In this document: positions 36,180 to 45,999 of the stretch, one piece after another
Numbering within the stretch: the stretch's first letter is position 1
Layout: each line of letters starts with the position of its first letter
From: Pyrinomonadaceae bacterium MAG19_C2-C3
GTDB taxonomy: Bacteria; Acidobacteriota; Blastocatellia; Pyrinomonadales; Pyrinomonadaceae
Direction: 5' to 3'
Assembly: GCA_024330265.1 (NCBI GenBank)
Contig: JANDLT010000019.1
Location: 1 to 64,000 of the forward strand
Length of the DNA: 64,000 bases
Made by a program: the position numbers and the translations under genes
The notes under the pieces: generated by a model
What the model saw: only the letters and a program-made list of their open reading frames with translations
Databases searched by the model: none
Told to the model about the DNA's origin: nothing

Positions 36180-37367
36180 ATGTCTTCAAATTACTCTCCG
36201 GCAGAAGCGGTTGACGCCGAATTGTGTTCGTCTCTCAAACGCGCGGCGGCGACTACGAGCGGTACGCGGGCTGTGCGCGTGTTGCAAATCGGCAAATACT
36301 ATCCGCCGCATAGAGGCGGCATGGAGTCTCATCTGCAAACGCTGTGCGCGCGGTTAAAGCATTTGATGGATGTCGAAGTCATCGTCGCTAATACCGAACG
36401 GCGTACCATTGAAGAAACGATTGACGGTATCAAAATCACGCGCGCCGGATGCATGATGAAGTTGGCTGCCGCGCCTGTTTGCCCGGCGATGGTACGAAAG
36501 ATTCGCCAATCGCAAGCCGATCTCATACATATTCACTTGCCGAATCCGACGGCGATTCTCGCCTATCTTGCGAGCAATCAACGCGGGCGACTTGTCTTCA
36601 CTTACCACAGTGACATCGTGCAACAGAAATACTTGAGTCGCGGTTTCGACCCCGTGTTGCGCTATGCCCTTGATAAGGCGGAAGCGATTATCGCTTCGTC
36701 GCCTAACCTGATTGATGAGTCAAGCGTGCTGAAGACTTTTCGTCATCGTTGTCACGTCATTCCTTTCGGCATCGAAACCAAAACTTTCGCGGCGGCGTGC
36801 GCGACGAAAGTGCGACGGATACGCGAGCAGTTCGGTTCGCGTTTGGTTCTTGGTGTCGGGCGACTCGTCTATTACAAAGGATTTGAATTTTTAGTGCGTG
36901 CGATGCGGCACGTTGACGCCAACTTGCTTATCGTTGGGCAGGGACCGTTGCATGAACATCTTGTGAATCTCGCCCAGTCGCACGGCATCGGCAACCGCGT
37001 TACTTTTTTAACCGACGTGAAAGACGTGACGCCTTATTATCATGCCGCCGATGTTTTCGCCCTGCCTTCGATTGCGCGCAACGAAGCCTTCGGCATCGTT
37101 CAACTCGAAGCGATGGCTGCCGGAAAGCCCGTCGTTAATACGCATTTGCCGTCGGGCGTGCCGTTCGTCTCCGTTGATAAAGTCACGGGGCTGACCGTTC
37201 CGCCCGCCGACGCGGAAGCACTCGCCGGAGCGATTAACGGTTTGCTCGACGACCCAAACCGGAGTACGGCTTACGGGCAAGCGGGCAAACGCCGCGTGGC
37301 GCGAGAATTCGACCTTGACTTGATGATGCGAAACACAATCGAACTGTACGAAAAAGTTTTGCGATGA
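36180..37367 (+). CDS. GT4-family glycosyltransferase
   Basis: 395 residues; GT-B. VLQIGKYYPPHRGGMESHLQ gives the acceptor-side loop, VLGVGRLVYYKGFEFLVRAM the donor-domain start, and E-x7-E lies in NEAFGIVQLEAMAAGKP. The first 35 residues are a polar extension not typical of the family. It is the last gene of the polysaccharide locus and is convergent with msrB, only 24 bases between stops. Confidence 0.9.
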   Translation: MSSNYSPAEAVDAELCSSLKRAAATTSGTRAVRVLQIGKYYPPHRGGMESHLQTLCARLKHLMDVEVIVANTERRTIEETIDGIKITRAGCMMKLAAAPVCPAMVRKIRQSQADLIHIHLPNPTAILAYLASNQRGRLVFTYHSDIVQQKYLSRGFDPVLRYALDKAEAIIASSPNLIDESSVLKTFRHRCHVIPFGIETKTFAAACATKVRRIREQFGSRLVLGVGRLVYYKGFEFLVRAMRHVDANLLIVGQGPLHEHLVNLAQSHGIGNRVTFLTDVKDVTPYYHAADVFALPSIARNEAFGIVQLEAMAAGKPVVNTHLPSGVPFVSVDKVTGLTVPPADAEALAGAINGLLDDPNRSTAYGQAGKRRVAREFDLDLMMRNTIELYEKVLR

Positions 37368-37391
37368 AAGGTCGTCCTTGATTATTGCCAA

Positions 37392-37790
37392 TCATCCTTG
37401 TTCGTCGAGCCTTAGCGCGACGGAATTCATGCAATAGCGCAAGCCCGTCGGCTTCGGTCCGTCGTCGAAGACATGACCGAGATGTGAGCCGCATCTGTCA
37501 CACACGACTTCCGTGCGAGTCATGCCGTGGCTGCGGTCAACATGCTCTGCCACGCTCGCAATGCCGATTGGCTCGAAGAAGCTGGGCCAGCCACAACCGG
37601 CGTCGAACTTTGCGTCTGACCTGAACAAAGAGTTGCCGCACGCCGCGCACTTGTACACGCCTTCCTTATCCGTCGCGTTATATTCGCCCGTAAATGGTCG
37701 CTCTGTTCCACGTTCGCGCAGCACGCGATACTGCTCCGGGGTAAGTTCCTGCCGCCATTGCTCATCGGTCTTCGTAATTTTCTCAGTCAT
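37392..37790 (-). CDS. msrB: Peptide-methionine (R)-S-oxide reductase
   Basis: Reduces methionine-R-sulfoxide in proteins, repairing oxidative damage in the cytoplasm. About 132 residues, a standalone MsrB. The zinc site is formed by CAACG and CDRCG, the substrate pocket by CGWPSFFEP and [10 protein letters not shown], and the catalytic Cys is in [12 protein letters not shown]. Start at ATG 37790 is supported by AGGAG a few bases upstream; a GTG directly before it is the alternative. It faces the end of the polysaccharide locus and is probably a separate transcript. Confidence 0.95.
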   Translation of the reverse strand: MTEKITKTDEQWRQELTPEQYRVLRERGTERPFTGEYNATDKEGVYKCAACGNSLFRSDAKFDAGCGWPSFFEPIGIASVAEHVDRSHGMTRTEVVCDRCGSHLGHVFDDGPKPTGLRYCMNSVALRLDEQG

Positions 37791-38224
37791 CACTGCTCCT
37801 TCATCCTCACGTTTGCTTTAGTGTTACTTGAGATTTAGATACACCGCAGGGCGAAAGCGTTCGTCGCGGTTGCCTTCCGGGACTGCTTCTCCCCGCAAGT
37901 GGAATTGACAACTCGCGTCGGGTGTTGATAATAGGCGCACCCAAAGTTAAACGGTTATTTATCAGATTTAAGCGATTACCTCATCCGGCTTTTCCGTTGC
38001 CAATCAGTATCATTAGCCGAAAACCCAGAACCGCGTTGTCCGGCTTGTACGCAGACGTTTGTTTGAAAGAAGGGAAGCGTTCGGTTCGTGGCGGTTGATA
38101 CCTTCCCGCCACTTGAGCCTTAGCTTTCATTGCCGACGAAACGACTTGTCGTAGCGGTTCGGCGGATTCGAGTTTTGGTGCTGCACAACCCCGCTATATA
38201 AAGAAATTCTTGACTGGAGAATCT
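37791..38224. other. Intergenic region between divergent msrB and GH2 genes; nothing recognised
   Basis: About 430 bases between two divergently transcribed genes. It must hold promoters for both. I see no ORF of note, no strong palindrome, and none of the repeat classes found in other gaps. A GGAGA ribosome site lies at its right end, in front of the glycoside hydrolase. Confidence 0.5.
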
Positions 38225-40111
38225 ATGCAATCGGCTCACGCGCAACAATTCAAATTCTCTTTGCTTAAATTTTCGTGTTGCCTGTTGGTGTTGTATCTGG
38301 CGGCAATCGCGGCGCACGCGCAAACATCGAACGTTGTGCCGCGTCCCGAATATCCCCGACCCGACTTTGTGCGCGCCGAATGGCAAACGTTAAACGGGAC
38401 TTGGGAATTTGATTTCGACGATGCGAACAAAGGTATCGCGGAAGGTTGGTACAAAGGTGAGAGGCGTTTGACGCGAACGATTCAAGTTCCTTTTGCGTTT
38501 CAAGCGAAGCTGTCGGGCATCGGTGATACAAGCTTTCACGATGTGGTCTGGTATCGCCGTCAGGTTTCCGTTCCCGATTCGTATCGCGCGGGTGGTAAGC
38601 GTGTGATGCTCAACTTCGGAGCGGTGGATTATGAAACGCGAATCTGGATTAACGGGGCGCAGGCGGGCGCGCATCGCGGCGGCAACATCGGCTTCGCTTG
38701 TGACATAACGCCTTATTTGAAAGCGGGGGATAACGTGATTGTCGTGCGCGCGTTCGACCCTTCGGAAGACCGCACGATTCCGCGCGGCAAGCAATTCTGG
38801 AAGCAACAATCGGAAGCGATATGGTACACGCGCACGTCCGGCATCTGGCAAAGCGTCTGGTTGGAATCCGTCGCCCCCACGCACATCAAACGCCTGCGGG
38901 TGACGCCCGATGTTGATAACTCGCAAGTCGCCATCGAAGCCGTATTAAATGATGATGCCGCGACGAACGTGGGCGCGTCGGATTTGCGCGTCCGTGTCGC
39001 TCTGCGCTTTGAGAATCAAGAGCGCGGGCGTTCGGAGATTGCGGCGACAAACATGGAGGACGGTTCGCGTCCCGTGATGTTAATCAAACTCCACAACCAA
39101 CAATTATGGAGTCCCGAACGTCCCGCGCTTTATGACATGACGATTGAACTCGTCGGCGCGAACGGGCAAGTTTTGGATAAAGTCGAAAGCTATTTCGGGC
39201 AGCGCAAAGTCTCTCATCATGACGGGCGGATTTACTTAAACAACGAACCGTACTATCTAAAGATGGTCTTAGACCAAGGCTACTGGCAGGACGGCATCTT
39301 GACGCCGCCTTCGGATGAAGCGATGCAGTACGACATCAGGATGACGAAGGCTTTCGGCTTCAACGGTTCGCGCAAACATCAGAAAGTCGAAGACCCGCGC
39401 TGGCTCTACCATTGCGACAAAATGGGTTTAATCGTGTGGGGCGAGATGGCGAATGCGTTCGATATTTACACCGATGCTTACGTCGCGCGCTTTATGGAAG
39501 AATGGCAACAGGCTGTCGAGCGTGACTATAATCATCCCTCAATCATCGCGTGGACGCCGATAAACGAATCGTGGGGCGTCACCCGCATCCTGACCGACAA
39601 GCGACAGCAGGCACACGTCAAAGCACTTTACTACTTGACTCATTCGCTTGATGCGACCCGTTTGGTTTCCGATAACGACGGTTGGGAACACACCGACACG
39701 ACCGATATTTTCGGCATCCACGACTACGCACGCACGGGCGACGAGTTCGCGGCGAAGTACAAGATTTTGGAAACCGATAAAACCAACATCCCGCGCAACG
39801 GTAGGGAAGCGTTGGCATTCGGATATAAATACAACAATACTCCGATTGTCTTGACGGAGTTCGGGGGCATCGCGTACCGCTTCAACGACCGGAGAGTTGC
39901 TAATGAATTCGGTTATGGCAACACCGAACCGACGAAAGAAGCGTTTATGAACAGGCTTGACGGTTTGGTGAGAGCCGTGCGCGCCAACCGTGCGATTGCC
40001 GGTTATTGCTATACGCAACTGACCGATGTTGAGCAAGAGATTAACGGCTTGATGACGTATGACCGCAAACCGAAAGCGACGGCGCAAGAGTTCGCGCGCA
40101 TCTTCAACTAG
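38225..40111 (+). CDS. Exported glycoside hydrolase family 2 (beta-galactosidase/glucuronidase-like)
   Basis: Predicted to remove beta-linked terminal sugars (galactose, mannose or glucuronate) outside the cytoplasm. The ATG at 38225, with GGAGA just upstream, gives a signal peptide (FKFSLLKFSCCLLVLYLAAI...AHAQ). The sugar-binding and immunoglobulin-like domains (about 40-330) precede the TIM barrel: the acid/base Glu is in WTPINESWGV and the nucleophile Glu in PIVLTEFGGIAYRF. About 628 residues, a short GH2 type. It heads a cluster with galactose kinase and uridylyltransferase, which favours galactosides as substrate. A type D repeat begins at its stop codon. Confidence 0.9.
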   Translation: MQSAHAQQFKFSLLKFSCCLLVLYLAAIAAHAQTSNVVPRPEYPRPDFVRAEWQTLNGTWEFDFDDANKGIAEGWYKGERRLTRTIQVPFAFQAKLSGIGDTSFHDVVWYRRQVSVPDSYRAGGKRVMLNFGAVDYETRIWINGAQAGAHRGGNIGFACDITPYLKAGDNVIVVRAFDPSEDRTIPRGKQFWKQQSEAIWYTRTSGIWQSVWLESVAPTHIKRLRVTPDVDNSQVAIEAVLNDDAATNVGASDLRVRVALRFENQERGRSEIAATNMEDGSRPVMLIKLHNQQLWSPERPALYDMTIELVGANGQVLDKVESYFGQRKVSHHDGRIYLNNEPYYLKMVLDQGYWQDGILTPPSDEAMQYDIRMTKAFGFNGSRKHQKVEDPRWLYHCDKMGLIVWGEMANAFDIYTDAYVARFMEEWQQAVERDYNHPSIIAWTPINESWGVTRILTDKRQQAHVKALYYLTHSLDATRLVSDNDGWEHTDTTDIFGIHDYARTGDEFAAKYKILETDKTNIPRNGREALAFGYKYNNTPIVLTEFGGIAYRFNDRRVANEFGYGNTEPTKEAFMNRLDGLVRAVRANRAIAGYCYTQLTDVEQEINGLMTYDRKPKATAQEFARIFN

Positions 40112-40225
40112 AAGCGATTTTATAAATAATTTCGTGTCCGTTTAGAGGTGGGCTATGCCGCCGAGTCGCACCGGAGGGCATAGCCATCCTCTAAACTTCC
40201 GGTCTGTATTTATGAGACCGCTTCT
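40110..40225. repeat. Type D inverted repeat (copy 3)
   Basis: The core 40140-40196 is GTTTAGAGGTGGGCTATGCC... mirrored by GGGCATAGCCATCCTCTAAAC with a few mismatches. Outer arms AGAAGCGATTTTATAAATA (40110) and TATTTATGAGACCGCTTCT (to 40225) pair. It starts at the last base of the GH2 stop codon region. Confidence 0.85.
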
Positions 40226-40276
40226 AATAAAGTTTGACGGTAGAAGTTCAATTTGAAAAGTCCGACACTCACGAAC

Positions 40277-40546
40277 ATGAACGACACCGCACCACACACG
40301 CCGCTTGATGCACGCCGCACGCGAATGGACGACGGGCGGTACTTGATTTATTTCACGTTCGAGGGAAGCGACGCATCGTCTCCGAACGTCGCGCCCGCCA
40401 ACGCCGCAAGGGTCAAATCCGAACCCGACGCGCAACAGATCGCCACCGATAGCGCGGCGACGGAAGCGGCTTTGGAGACAATCGAAAAGCCCGTGACCGA
40501 AAAGGCGAATAAAGAAACTGTAAGGGAAGGAGACGGAAATGTCTGA
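40277..40546 (+). CDS. Small hypothetical protein coupled to galT
   Basis: 89 residues, no family recognised. An ordered N-terminal half (TPLDARRTRMDDGRYLIYFTFEG) is followed by an Ala/Glu-rich, probably disordered tail. Its stop overlaps the galT start by eight bases (galT begins at 40539), a strong sign that it is translated and coupled. ATG 40277 is used; an in-frame TTG at 40253 is the alternative. The Tyr/Phe-rich segment could bind a partner enzyme. No function is claimed. Confidence 0.6.
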   Translation: MNDTAPHTPLDARRTRMDDGRYLIYFTFEGSDASSPNVAPANAARVKSEPDAQQIATDSAATEAALETIEKPVTEKANKETVREGDGNV

Positions 40547-41552
40547 ACTGCGCTGGAATCCGTTGATGGGCGAATGGGTTGCGACCGCGACCGAAAGACA
40601 GGAGCGGACTTTCTTGCCGCCCGCCGATTTCTGCCCTTTGTGTCCGACGAAACCCGGCGGCTTTCCGACCGAAATACCGGAAGCCGCATATGACATCGTG
40701 GTGTTTGAAAATCGCTTTCCTTCCTTGCGCTCACACCCGCCCGCCCCGGCTGTCGAAGGCACGGAACTCTATCCCGTGCGTCCGGCGCAAGGCGTCTGCG
40801 AAGTCGTGGTTTATTCCTCGCGCCACACTTCGACGCTCGCGGATGAGAGCATCGAACAGATTCATCAACTCGTTCAGGTTTGGACGCATCGCTTTCGTGA
40901 ATTGGACGCTTTGGATTTCGTCCATTACGTTTTCATGTTCGAGAACAAAGGCGAGGCAATCGGCGTCACGCTTCATCACCCGCACGGGCAGATTTACGCT
41001 TACCCGTTCATCCCGCCGCGCGTCGAACACGAGCTAAAGCAGTGCGCGGAACACACCGCCCGCACGGGACGCAACTTGATTTTAGACATCCTCGAACAAG
41101 AACGAACGGACGGGCGGCGCATCATCGCGGAGAACAATTCGTTCACCGCGTTCATACCTTTCTTCGCACGCTATCCGTTCGAGACGTACATCATCGCCCG
41201 TCGCCCTTTGGTTCTCGCGCCGACCGACTTTACACCGCAAGAAGCACGCGATTTAGCCGAGATACTGAAACAAGTTCTCGTCGCGTTCGATAACTTATTC
41301 AACGTCAAATTTCCTTACATGATGGTTCTGCACGGCAGACCTTCAGACAAATCCGGTGAAGCGGATTACAGTCACTATCAATTTCACATAGAGTTTTATC
41401 CGCCTTTGCGAACCGCGACGAAACTTAAATATCTCGCCGGTTCGGAATCCGGGGCGGGGCTGTTCATCAACGACACGCTCGCCGAAGTCAAAGCCGCAGA
41501 GTTGCGTTCGCACATCTCGCCCGTCGTCTGGCAAGCGAACGCCTCCGAATAA
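40539..41552 (+). CDS. galT: Galactose-1-phosphate uridylyltransferase
   Basis: Leloir pathway enzyme: exchanges UMP between UDP-glucose and galactose-1-phosphate. 337 residues. The HIT-type catalytic stretch LHHPHGQIYAYPFIPP holds the nucleophilic His; zinc-binding Cys positions are visible in FCPLCPT near residue 30, and the family C-terminal segment HYQFHIEFYPP is present. GGAAGGAGA just upstream serves as ribosome site although it lies within the small upstream gene. It precedes galactokinase by 70 bases. Confidence 0.94.
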   Translation: MSELRWNPLMGEWVATATERQERTFLPPADFCPLCPTKPGGFPTEIPEAAYDIVVFENRFPSLRSHPPAPAVEGTELYPVRPAQGVCEVVVYSSRHTSTLADESIEQIHQLVQVWTHRFRELDALDFVHYVFMFENKGEAIGVTLHHPHGQIYAYPFIPPRVEHELKQCAEHTARTGRNLILDILEQERTDGRRIIAENNSFTAFIPFFARYPFETYIIARRPLVLAPTDFTPQEARDLAEILKQVLVAFDNLFNVKFPYMMVLHGRPSDKSGEADYSHYQFHIEFYPPLRTATKLKYLAGSESGAGLFINDTLAEVKAAELRSHISPVVWQANASE

Positions 41553-41622
41553 AGACGAATAGAATCTTGTGACTGCGTTCACCGCGCTTTCCAAGCGTGG
41601 TGTGGATTGAAACAACAAAATC

Positions 41623-42882
41623 ATGCACGAAAGCGAAGCATCATCGCGCACGTTACCGACCGACGCGCAATCTGTAACCGCCGCGTTTCATAAACTTTTC
41701 GAGGGACACGAAACGGCGGAAGTGCGGCTATTTCGCGCTCCCGGCAGAGTCAACTTGATTGGCGAACACACGGATTACAATGACGGTTTTGTCTTGCCCA
41801 TCGCTATCAATTATCACTCGACGATTGCCGCCGCCGCGCGGGATGATTCCCGTGTGCGCGTGCATACGATGAACCGTGACGAAACGCTCGAATTCGATTT
41901 AGAGGACACGGCTAAACCGCCGCGCGGCAGTTGGCTCAACTACATCGCAGGCACGGCGCGCGGACTCACCGAAGGGGGAATTGCACTTCGCGGCGCGGAC
42001 ATGGTTCTGGTGTCGGATGTGCCGGAAGGCGGCGGGCTGTCGTCATCCGCCGCGCTCGAAGTCTCCGCCGGGTTCGCGCTTCTGCGGCTCGCGGGTGTGG
42101 AAGTTGACTTGATAAATCTCGCCCGCGCCGGACAGTACGCCGAACACAATTACGTCGGCACGCGCAGCGGAATCATGGATCAATACATCGCCGCGATGGG
42201 ACGCGAGAATCATGCCCTGTTGATTGATTGTCGCTCGCTCGAATCCGCGCTTGTGCCGCTCGATTCATCAAAGTATGAACTCCTGATTTGCAATACCAAC
42301 GTCAAGCATTCGCTCGCCAACAGTGAATACAACACGCGCCGCGCCGAGTGCGAAAAGGCGGTTGAACTTTTGCGCGAGGCGTTGCCGCACATCACGGCAT
42401 TGCGTGATGTCAGCATCGAAGATTTCAAACGTCATCAAGATTTGCTGCCCGATGTGATTAAACGCCGCGCCCGTCACGTCGTGACCGAGAACGAACGAAC
42501 GCTTGAAACGGTCGAAGCCCTGCGCCGCAACAACATGAAGAAAGTCGGTGAACTGATGTACGCCTCGCACGTCTCTTTGCGCGACGATTACGCGGTCAGT
42601 TGCCTCGAACTCGACACCTTAATTGAGATTGCGCGCGAACACGAAATCGTCGCCGGTGCGCGCATGACGGGCGGCGGTTTCGGCGGTTGCACCGTCAATC
42701 TCGTCCGGCGCGATACGATAAACAATACCGAGAATGGCGGCTTGAAAAGTTTCACTGAGAACCTCAAGCGCGAATACCATCTCCGCATCAAACGCAAAAC
42801 CGGACGCGAACTCCACGCGAGTATCTATCACGCCGTGCCGAGCGACGGGGTGCATGAACTATTTAACGACGTTACGCAGTAA
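41623..42882 (+). CDS. galK: Galactokinase
   Basis: Phosphorylates galactose with ATP, the first Leloir step. 419 residues of the GHMP superfamily: galactokinase signature APGRVNLIGEHTDYNDGFVLP split at residues 36-56, ATP loop PEGGGLSSSAALEVSAG, catalytic Asp in GIMDQYIAAMG, and motif 3 GARMTGGGFGGCTVNLV. A short N-terminal extension is polar. With galT just upstream it gives two of three Leloir steps; no galE is in the window. Confidence 0.96.
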   Translation: MHESEASSRTLPTDAQSVTAAFHKLFEGHETAEVRLFRAPGRVNLIGEHTDYNDGFVLPIAINYHSTIAAAARDDSRVRVHTMNRDETLEFDLEDTAKPPRGSWLNYIAGTARGLTEGGIALRGADMVLVSDVPEGGGLSSSAALEVSAGFALLRLAGVEVDLINLARAGQYAEHNYVGTRSGIMDQYIAAMGRENHALLIDCRSLESALVPLDSSKYELLICNTNVKHSLANSEYNTRRAECEKAVELLREALPHITALRDVSIEDFKRHQDLLPDVIKRRARHVVTENERTLETVEALRRNNMKKVGELMYASHVSLRDDYAVSCLELDTLIEIAREHEIVAGARMTGGGFGGCTVNLVRRDTINNTENGGLKSFTENLKREYHLRIKRKTGRELHASIYHAVPSDGVHELFNDVTQ

Positions 42883-42906
42883 GGAAAACGCGCTCGTCAG
42901 ACGGGC

Positions 42907-43947
42907 GTGTCCACAGTCTTCAGCAATTCTCAAAAAGAGATGCGAATTAAAGACATCGCCGATGCCGCAGGAGTTTCGACCGCGACCGTTTCGCATGTTA
43001 TCAACAACACGCGCTTCGTCACGGAGGAAACCCGCACGCGCGTCGAAGAAGTCATCAAAACCCTTAATTATTATCCGAACGCGCAAGCCCGCTCGCTCGC
43101 TTTAGGGCGCAGCATGACGCTCGGACTCGTCGTGTCGGACATTGCCAATCCGTTCTTCCCCGAACTCGTCAAAGCGATTGAGGCGGCGGCTTACGAACAC
43201 GGTTACGATGTGATTCTCGCCAACACTTCCTACGACGCCGGGCGCACGCTCAAGTATGTTCACCGCTTTATCGAACGCCGTCTGGCGGGTGTGGTGCTGA
43301 TGACTTCCGAACTCGACCCGCGCTTAATTGACGAACTCGCGCGCAAAGCCGTTCCCGTCGTGTTTCTCGATTTGGGTTCGGCGGGAGCGCAAATGTCGAA
43401 CATCGTCGTTGATTACGAACGCGGCATCGAAGACGCGATAAAGCATTTGCACAAACTCGGACATGAGCGCATCGCGTTTATCGGCGGACCCAAGCATCTA
43501 CGTTCGGCAAACAAGCGGTTGCAAGCTTTTCGTGATTCGCTCGCGCGTCACCTGCCGCACATCGCGCCGCTCATCTACGAAGGCGATTTTCAATTCACGG
43601 GCGGCGAATGTGCGGCGAATCAGATGCTTGCCGCCAACCCGAAACCGACGGCGGTCGTCGCCGCCAACGACATGATGGCGTTCGGCGTGATGCGCGCCGC
43701 TCACCACGCCGGAGTGTGTATCCCCGAAGATTTATCGCTCATCGGTTATGACGACATCGCGTTTGCATCGTTCACCCAACCCGGATTGACAACCGTGTGT
43801 CTGCCGCGCGCCGAACTCGGACGGCAAGCTGTGACCGCATTGATGCAAACAATAAATCACCCGGAGCGGCAAGGCATCGAGATTCACATTGCGACTTATC
43901 TTATCGAACGCGGTTCGACCGCTCCGCCGAACACGGAAGCACGATGA
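42907..43947 (+). CDS. LacI-family transcriptional regulator
   Basis: Sugar-responsive DNA-binding repressor of 346 residues. The N-terminal helix-turn-helix and hinge read MRIKDIADAAGVSTATVSHV, then VIKTLNYYPNAQARSLALG; the rest is a periplasmic-binding-protein-like fold with VVAANDMMAFGVMRA and DLSLIGYDDIAFAS. It sits 24 bases after galK, so it probably controls this galactose/arabinose-type glycan region. The GTG at 42907 or the ATG at 42940 may be the real start; the HTH begins right at the latter. Confidence 0.93.
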   Translation: MSTVFSNSQKEMRIKDIADAAGVSTATVSHVINNTRFVTEETRTRVEEVIKTLNYYPNAQARSLALGRSMTLGLVVSDIANPFFPELVKAIEAAAYEHGYDVILANTSYDAGRTLKYVHRFIERRLAGVVLMTSELDPRLIDELARKAVPVVFLDLGSAGAQMSNIVVDYERGIEDAIKHLHKLGHERIAFIGGPKHLRSANKRLQAFRDSLARHLPHIAPLIYEGDFQFTGGECAANQMLAANPKPTAVVAANDMMAFGVMRAAHHAGVCIPEDLSLIGYDDIAFASFTQPGLTTVCLPRAELGRQAVTALMQTINHPERQGIEIHIATYLIERGSTAPPNTEAR

Positions 43948-43978
43948 ATCGAGAAAACCAATCGGTCTGATAGATTTT

Positions 43979-45679
43979 ATGAAAACCAAAACACAACATG
44001 TCGCTTTACGTTGCCTTAACGTAACACTGCTTACCTTGCTTGTTCTGCTTGGAGCTAACTTCGACTTGGCGGCGTCACAACAGAGACGTGCGCCGCGTCG
44101 CGCCGCGCAGGTCGGCGCGAAGACTTATATCAATCCGGTGGTTGCCGGAGATTATCCCGACCCGTCTGTGATTCGCGTCGGACGCGATTACTACGCGACC
44201 GCGACATCGAGCGAGTGGGCTCCGCAGTTTCCGATTTTGCATTCGCGGGATTTAGTCAACTGGCAAGTCATCGGGGCGGTTTTCCAACAGCGTCCGGCGT
44301 GGTCTGTCGGCAATTACTGGGCTCCTGAAATCGCGGAAGACAAGGGACGTTATTACAATTACTACACCGCGCGCCGTAAGCCGCAGGGCGCGGAAAAAGA
44401 AGGTCCCTTGTGCGTCGCCGTCGCCACCGCCGCGCGTCCCGCCGGACCCTACACGGACAGGGGCGCGCTGGTTTGTCAGGATGCCGGTTCGATTGACGGC
44501 TTTCCGATTCGGGATGAAAACGGCAAACGCTTTTTGGTGTGGAAAGAGGACGGCAATTCGCGCAACTTGCCGACGCCGCTCTGGGCGCAAGAGTTGACCG
44601 AAGACGGAACTAAACTCATCGGACAAAAGCAGGAACTCATGCGAAACACCGAAGCGTGGGAAGCCCAACTCATCGAAGGTCCGGCGATTGTGCGGCGCAA
44701 CGGATATTTTTATATGTTCTATGCCGGCAACGCCTGTTGCGGTTTGGGGTGCAATTACGCGACGGGTATCGCCCGTTCAAAAACTCTTTTGGGGAATTGG
44801 GAAAAATACGATGCGAACCCGATTCTGAAAGGGAATGACGAATGGAAATGTCCCGGTCACGGTACGCTTGTTTCGACTCCCGACGGTAGGGACTTTTTGA
44901 TGTATCACGCTTATCACCCGCGAGATTTCGTGTATGTCGGACGGCAAGCACTGCTCGATGAAGTGACGTGGACAAGCGACGGTTGGGCGCAGATAAATAA
45001 CAATCAAGGCGCGTCCGGGCAATCCGTGTCACCGCTTCGCACTGTTGAGCGCAACGACGAATACACGTTCTTCGACGACTTCAATTCTCCCGCCTTGCTT
45101 CCCGGCTGGCAGTGGTTACAGAACAACGAACCGACGATTCGCATCGCGCGCGGCAGCCTTATGTTGTCACCTTCAACGCAAGCCAAAAATCCGAACGACA
45201 TGCTCGCGGCGGCAGTCGGTTACTGGACGACGACAGGGGATTACACGGCGACGACGATTGTAAATACGCGCCGTTTGAACGCGGGGGCAAACGCCGGAAT
45301 CACGGCGTTCGGCGACGCGGAAAACGCGCTTGGCTTGGTCGTCGAAAGAGACGGTAAGTTGACGTTGTTCAAGCGTGAGAAAAATCAAAACACCATGTTG
45401 CCGACGAATCAACCGAGGATTCGTCAAGTGTCTCCGCTCGTTCATCTTCGCATGACCGCGACGGGCGGCAACACGTTTCAATTCGCGGCGAGCGTTGACG
45501 GGCGGCGATTTACCGACATCGGCACAAGCGTTGACGGCAAGTTTCTACCGCCGTGGGACAGAGGCGTGCGCGTCGCTTTAACGGCGGGCGGCAATCGAAA
45601 CGCGACGGGTGCGTTTGGTTCGCTTCGCATCGAGCCGTCGGCAAATTCGAGCGCGATGCGTGCCGTCGCTGGGCGTTAA
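43979..45679 (+). CDS. Exported GH43-family glycoside hydrolase
   Basis: Five-bladed beta-propeller hydrolase acting on arabinose- or xylose-containing glycans outside the cytoplasm. Start at ATG 43979 gives a signal peptide ending near GANFDLAASQQ. The catalytic base Asp lies in DYPDPSVIR, the pKa-tuning Asp in GSIDGFPI, and the acid Glu in LIEGPAIVRRNG. After the catalytic domain (about 45-355) comes a C-terminal beta-sandwich (about 370-565: FFDDFNSPALLPGWQW). A longer in-frame reading from 43889 would overlap the lacI gene and lacks a signal peptide. Confidence 0.9.
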   Translation: MKTKTQHVALRCLNVTLLTLLVLLGANFDLAASQQRRAPRRAAQVGAKTYINPVVAGDYPDPSVIRVGRDYYATATSSEWAPQFPILHSRDLVNWQVIGAVFQQRPAWSVGNYWAPEIAEDKGRYYNYYTARRKPQGAEKEGPLCVAVATAARPAGPYTDRGALVCQDAGSIDGFPIRDENGKRFLVWKEDGNSRNLPTPLWAQELTEDGTKLIGQKQELMRNTEAWEAQLIEGPAIVRRNGYFYMFYAGNACCGLGCNYATGIARSKTLLGNWEKYDANPILKGNDEWKCPGHGTLVSTPDGRDFLMYHAYHPRDFVYVGRQALLDEVTWTSDGWAQINNNQGASGQSVSPLRTVERNDEYTFFDDFNSPALLPGWQWLQNNEPTIRIARGSLMLSPSTQAKNPNDMLAAAVGYWTTTGDYTATTIVNTRRLNAGANAGITAFGDAENALGLVVERDGKLTLFKREKNQNTMLPTNQPRIRQVSPLVHLRMTATGGNTFQFAASVDGRRFTDIGTSVDGKFLPPWDRGVRVALTAGGNRNATGAFGSLRIEPSANSSAMRAVAGR

Positions 45680-45685
45680 AATTTT

Positions 45686-45955
45686 GTAATTCCTCAGCCG
45701 CGTTCACGCGGCTTTCCGCGTGAACGCGGCACTTAGACCAGCCGTTCGACGGCTGGGGAAGATTGCCAACCAATCTCAGTAGCCCGTTTCAACGGGCTTT
45801 CGCATGAGGCTTGAGCCGTTCGGGTCTGGTGGCTAAAGCCGGAAGAGAAGGACGTTGAAACGCCCTCCTTAATTCTTTGCCGCTTTCACCCAGCCGTCAA
45901 ACGGCTGGTCTATGCGCCCTTCGGGGAAGCCGTCTGAAGACGGCTGCGGAATTAC
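45686..45955. repeat. Type A nested palindromic element (copy 2)
   Basis: Ends GTAATTCC.CAGCCG and its complement CGGCTG.GGAATTAC. Left palindrome 45697-45712 is GCC-GCG-TTCA-CGC-GGC, whereas the right-hand one is GCC-GTC-TGAA-GAC-GGC, so the two arms of this copy use different triplets though each arm still pairs with itself. Also CAGCCGTTCGACGGCTG with its mirror, 45782-45797 (GCC-CGT-TTCA-ACG-GGC) and the shared GACGTTGAAACGCCCTCC core. Located between the GH43 and sugar-binding-protein genes. Confidence 0.9.
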
Positions 45956-45999
45956 TAAATTTTATTCAAAATTAGAAAACGAAAAGGACAAACCCGTAT

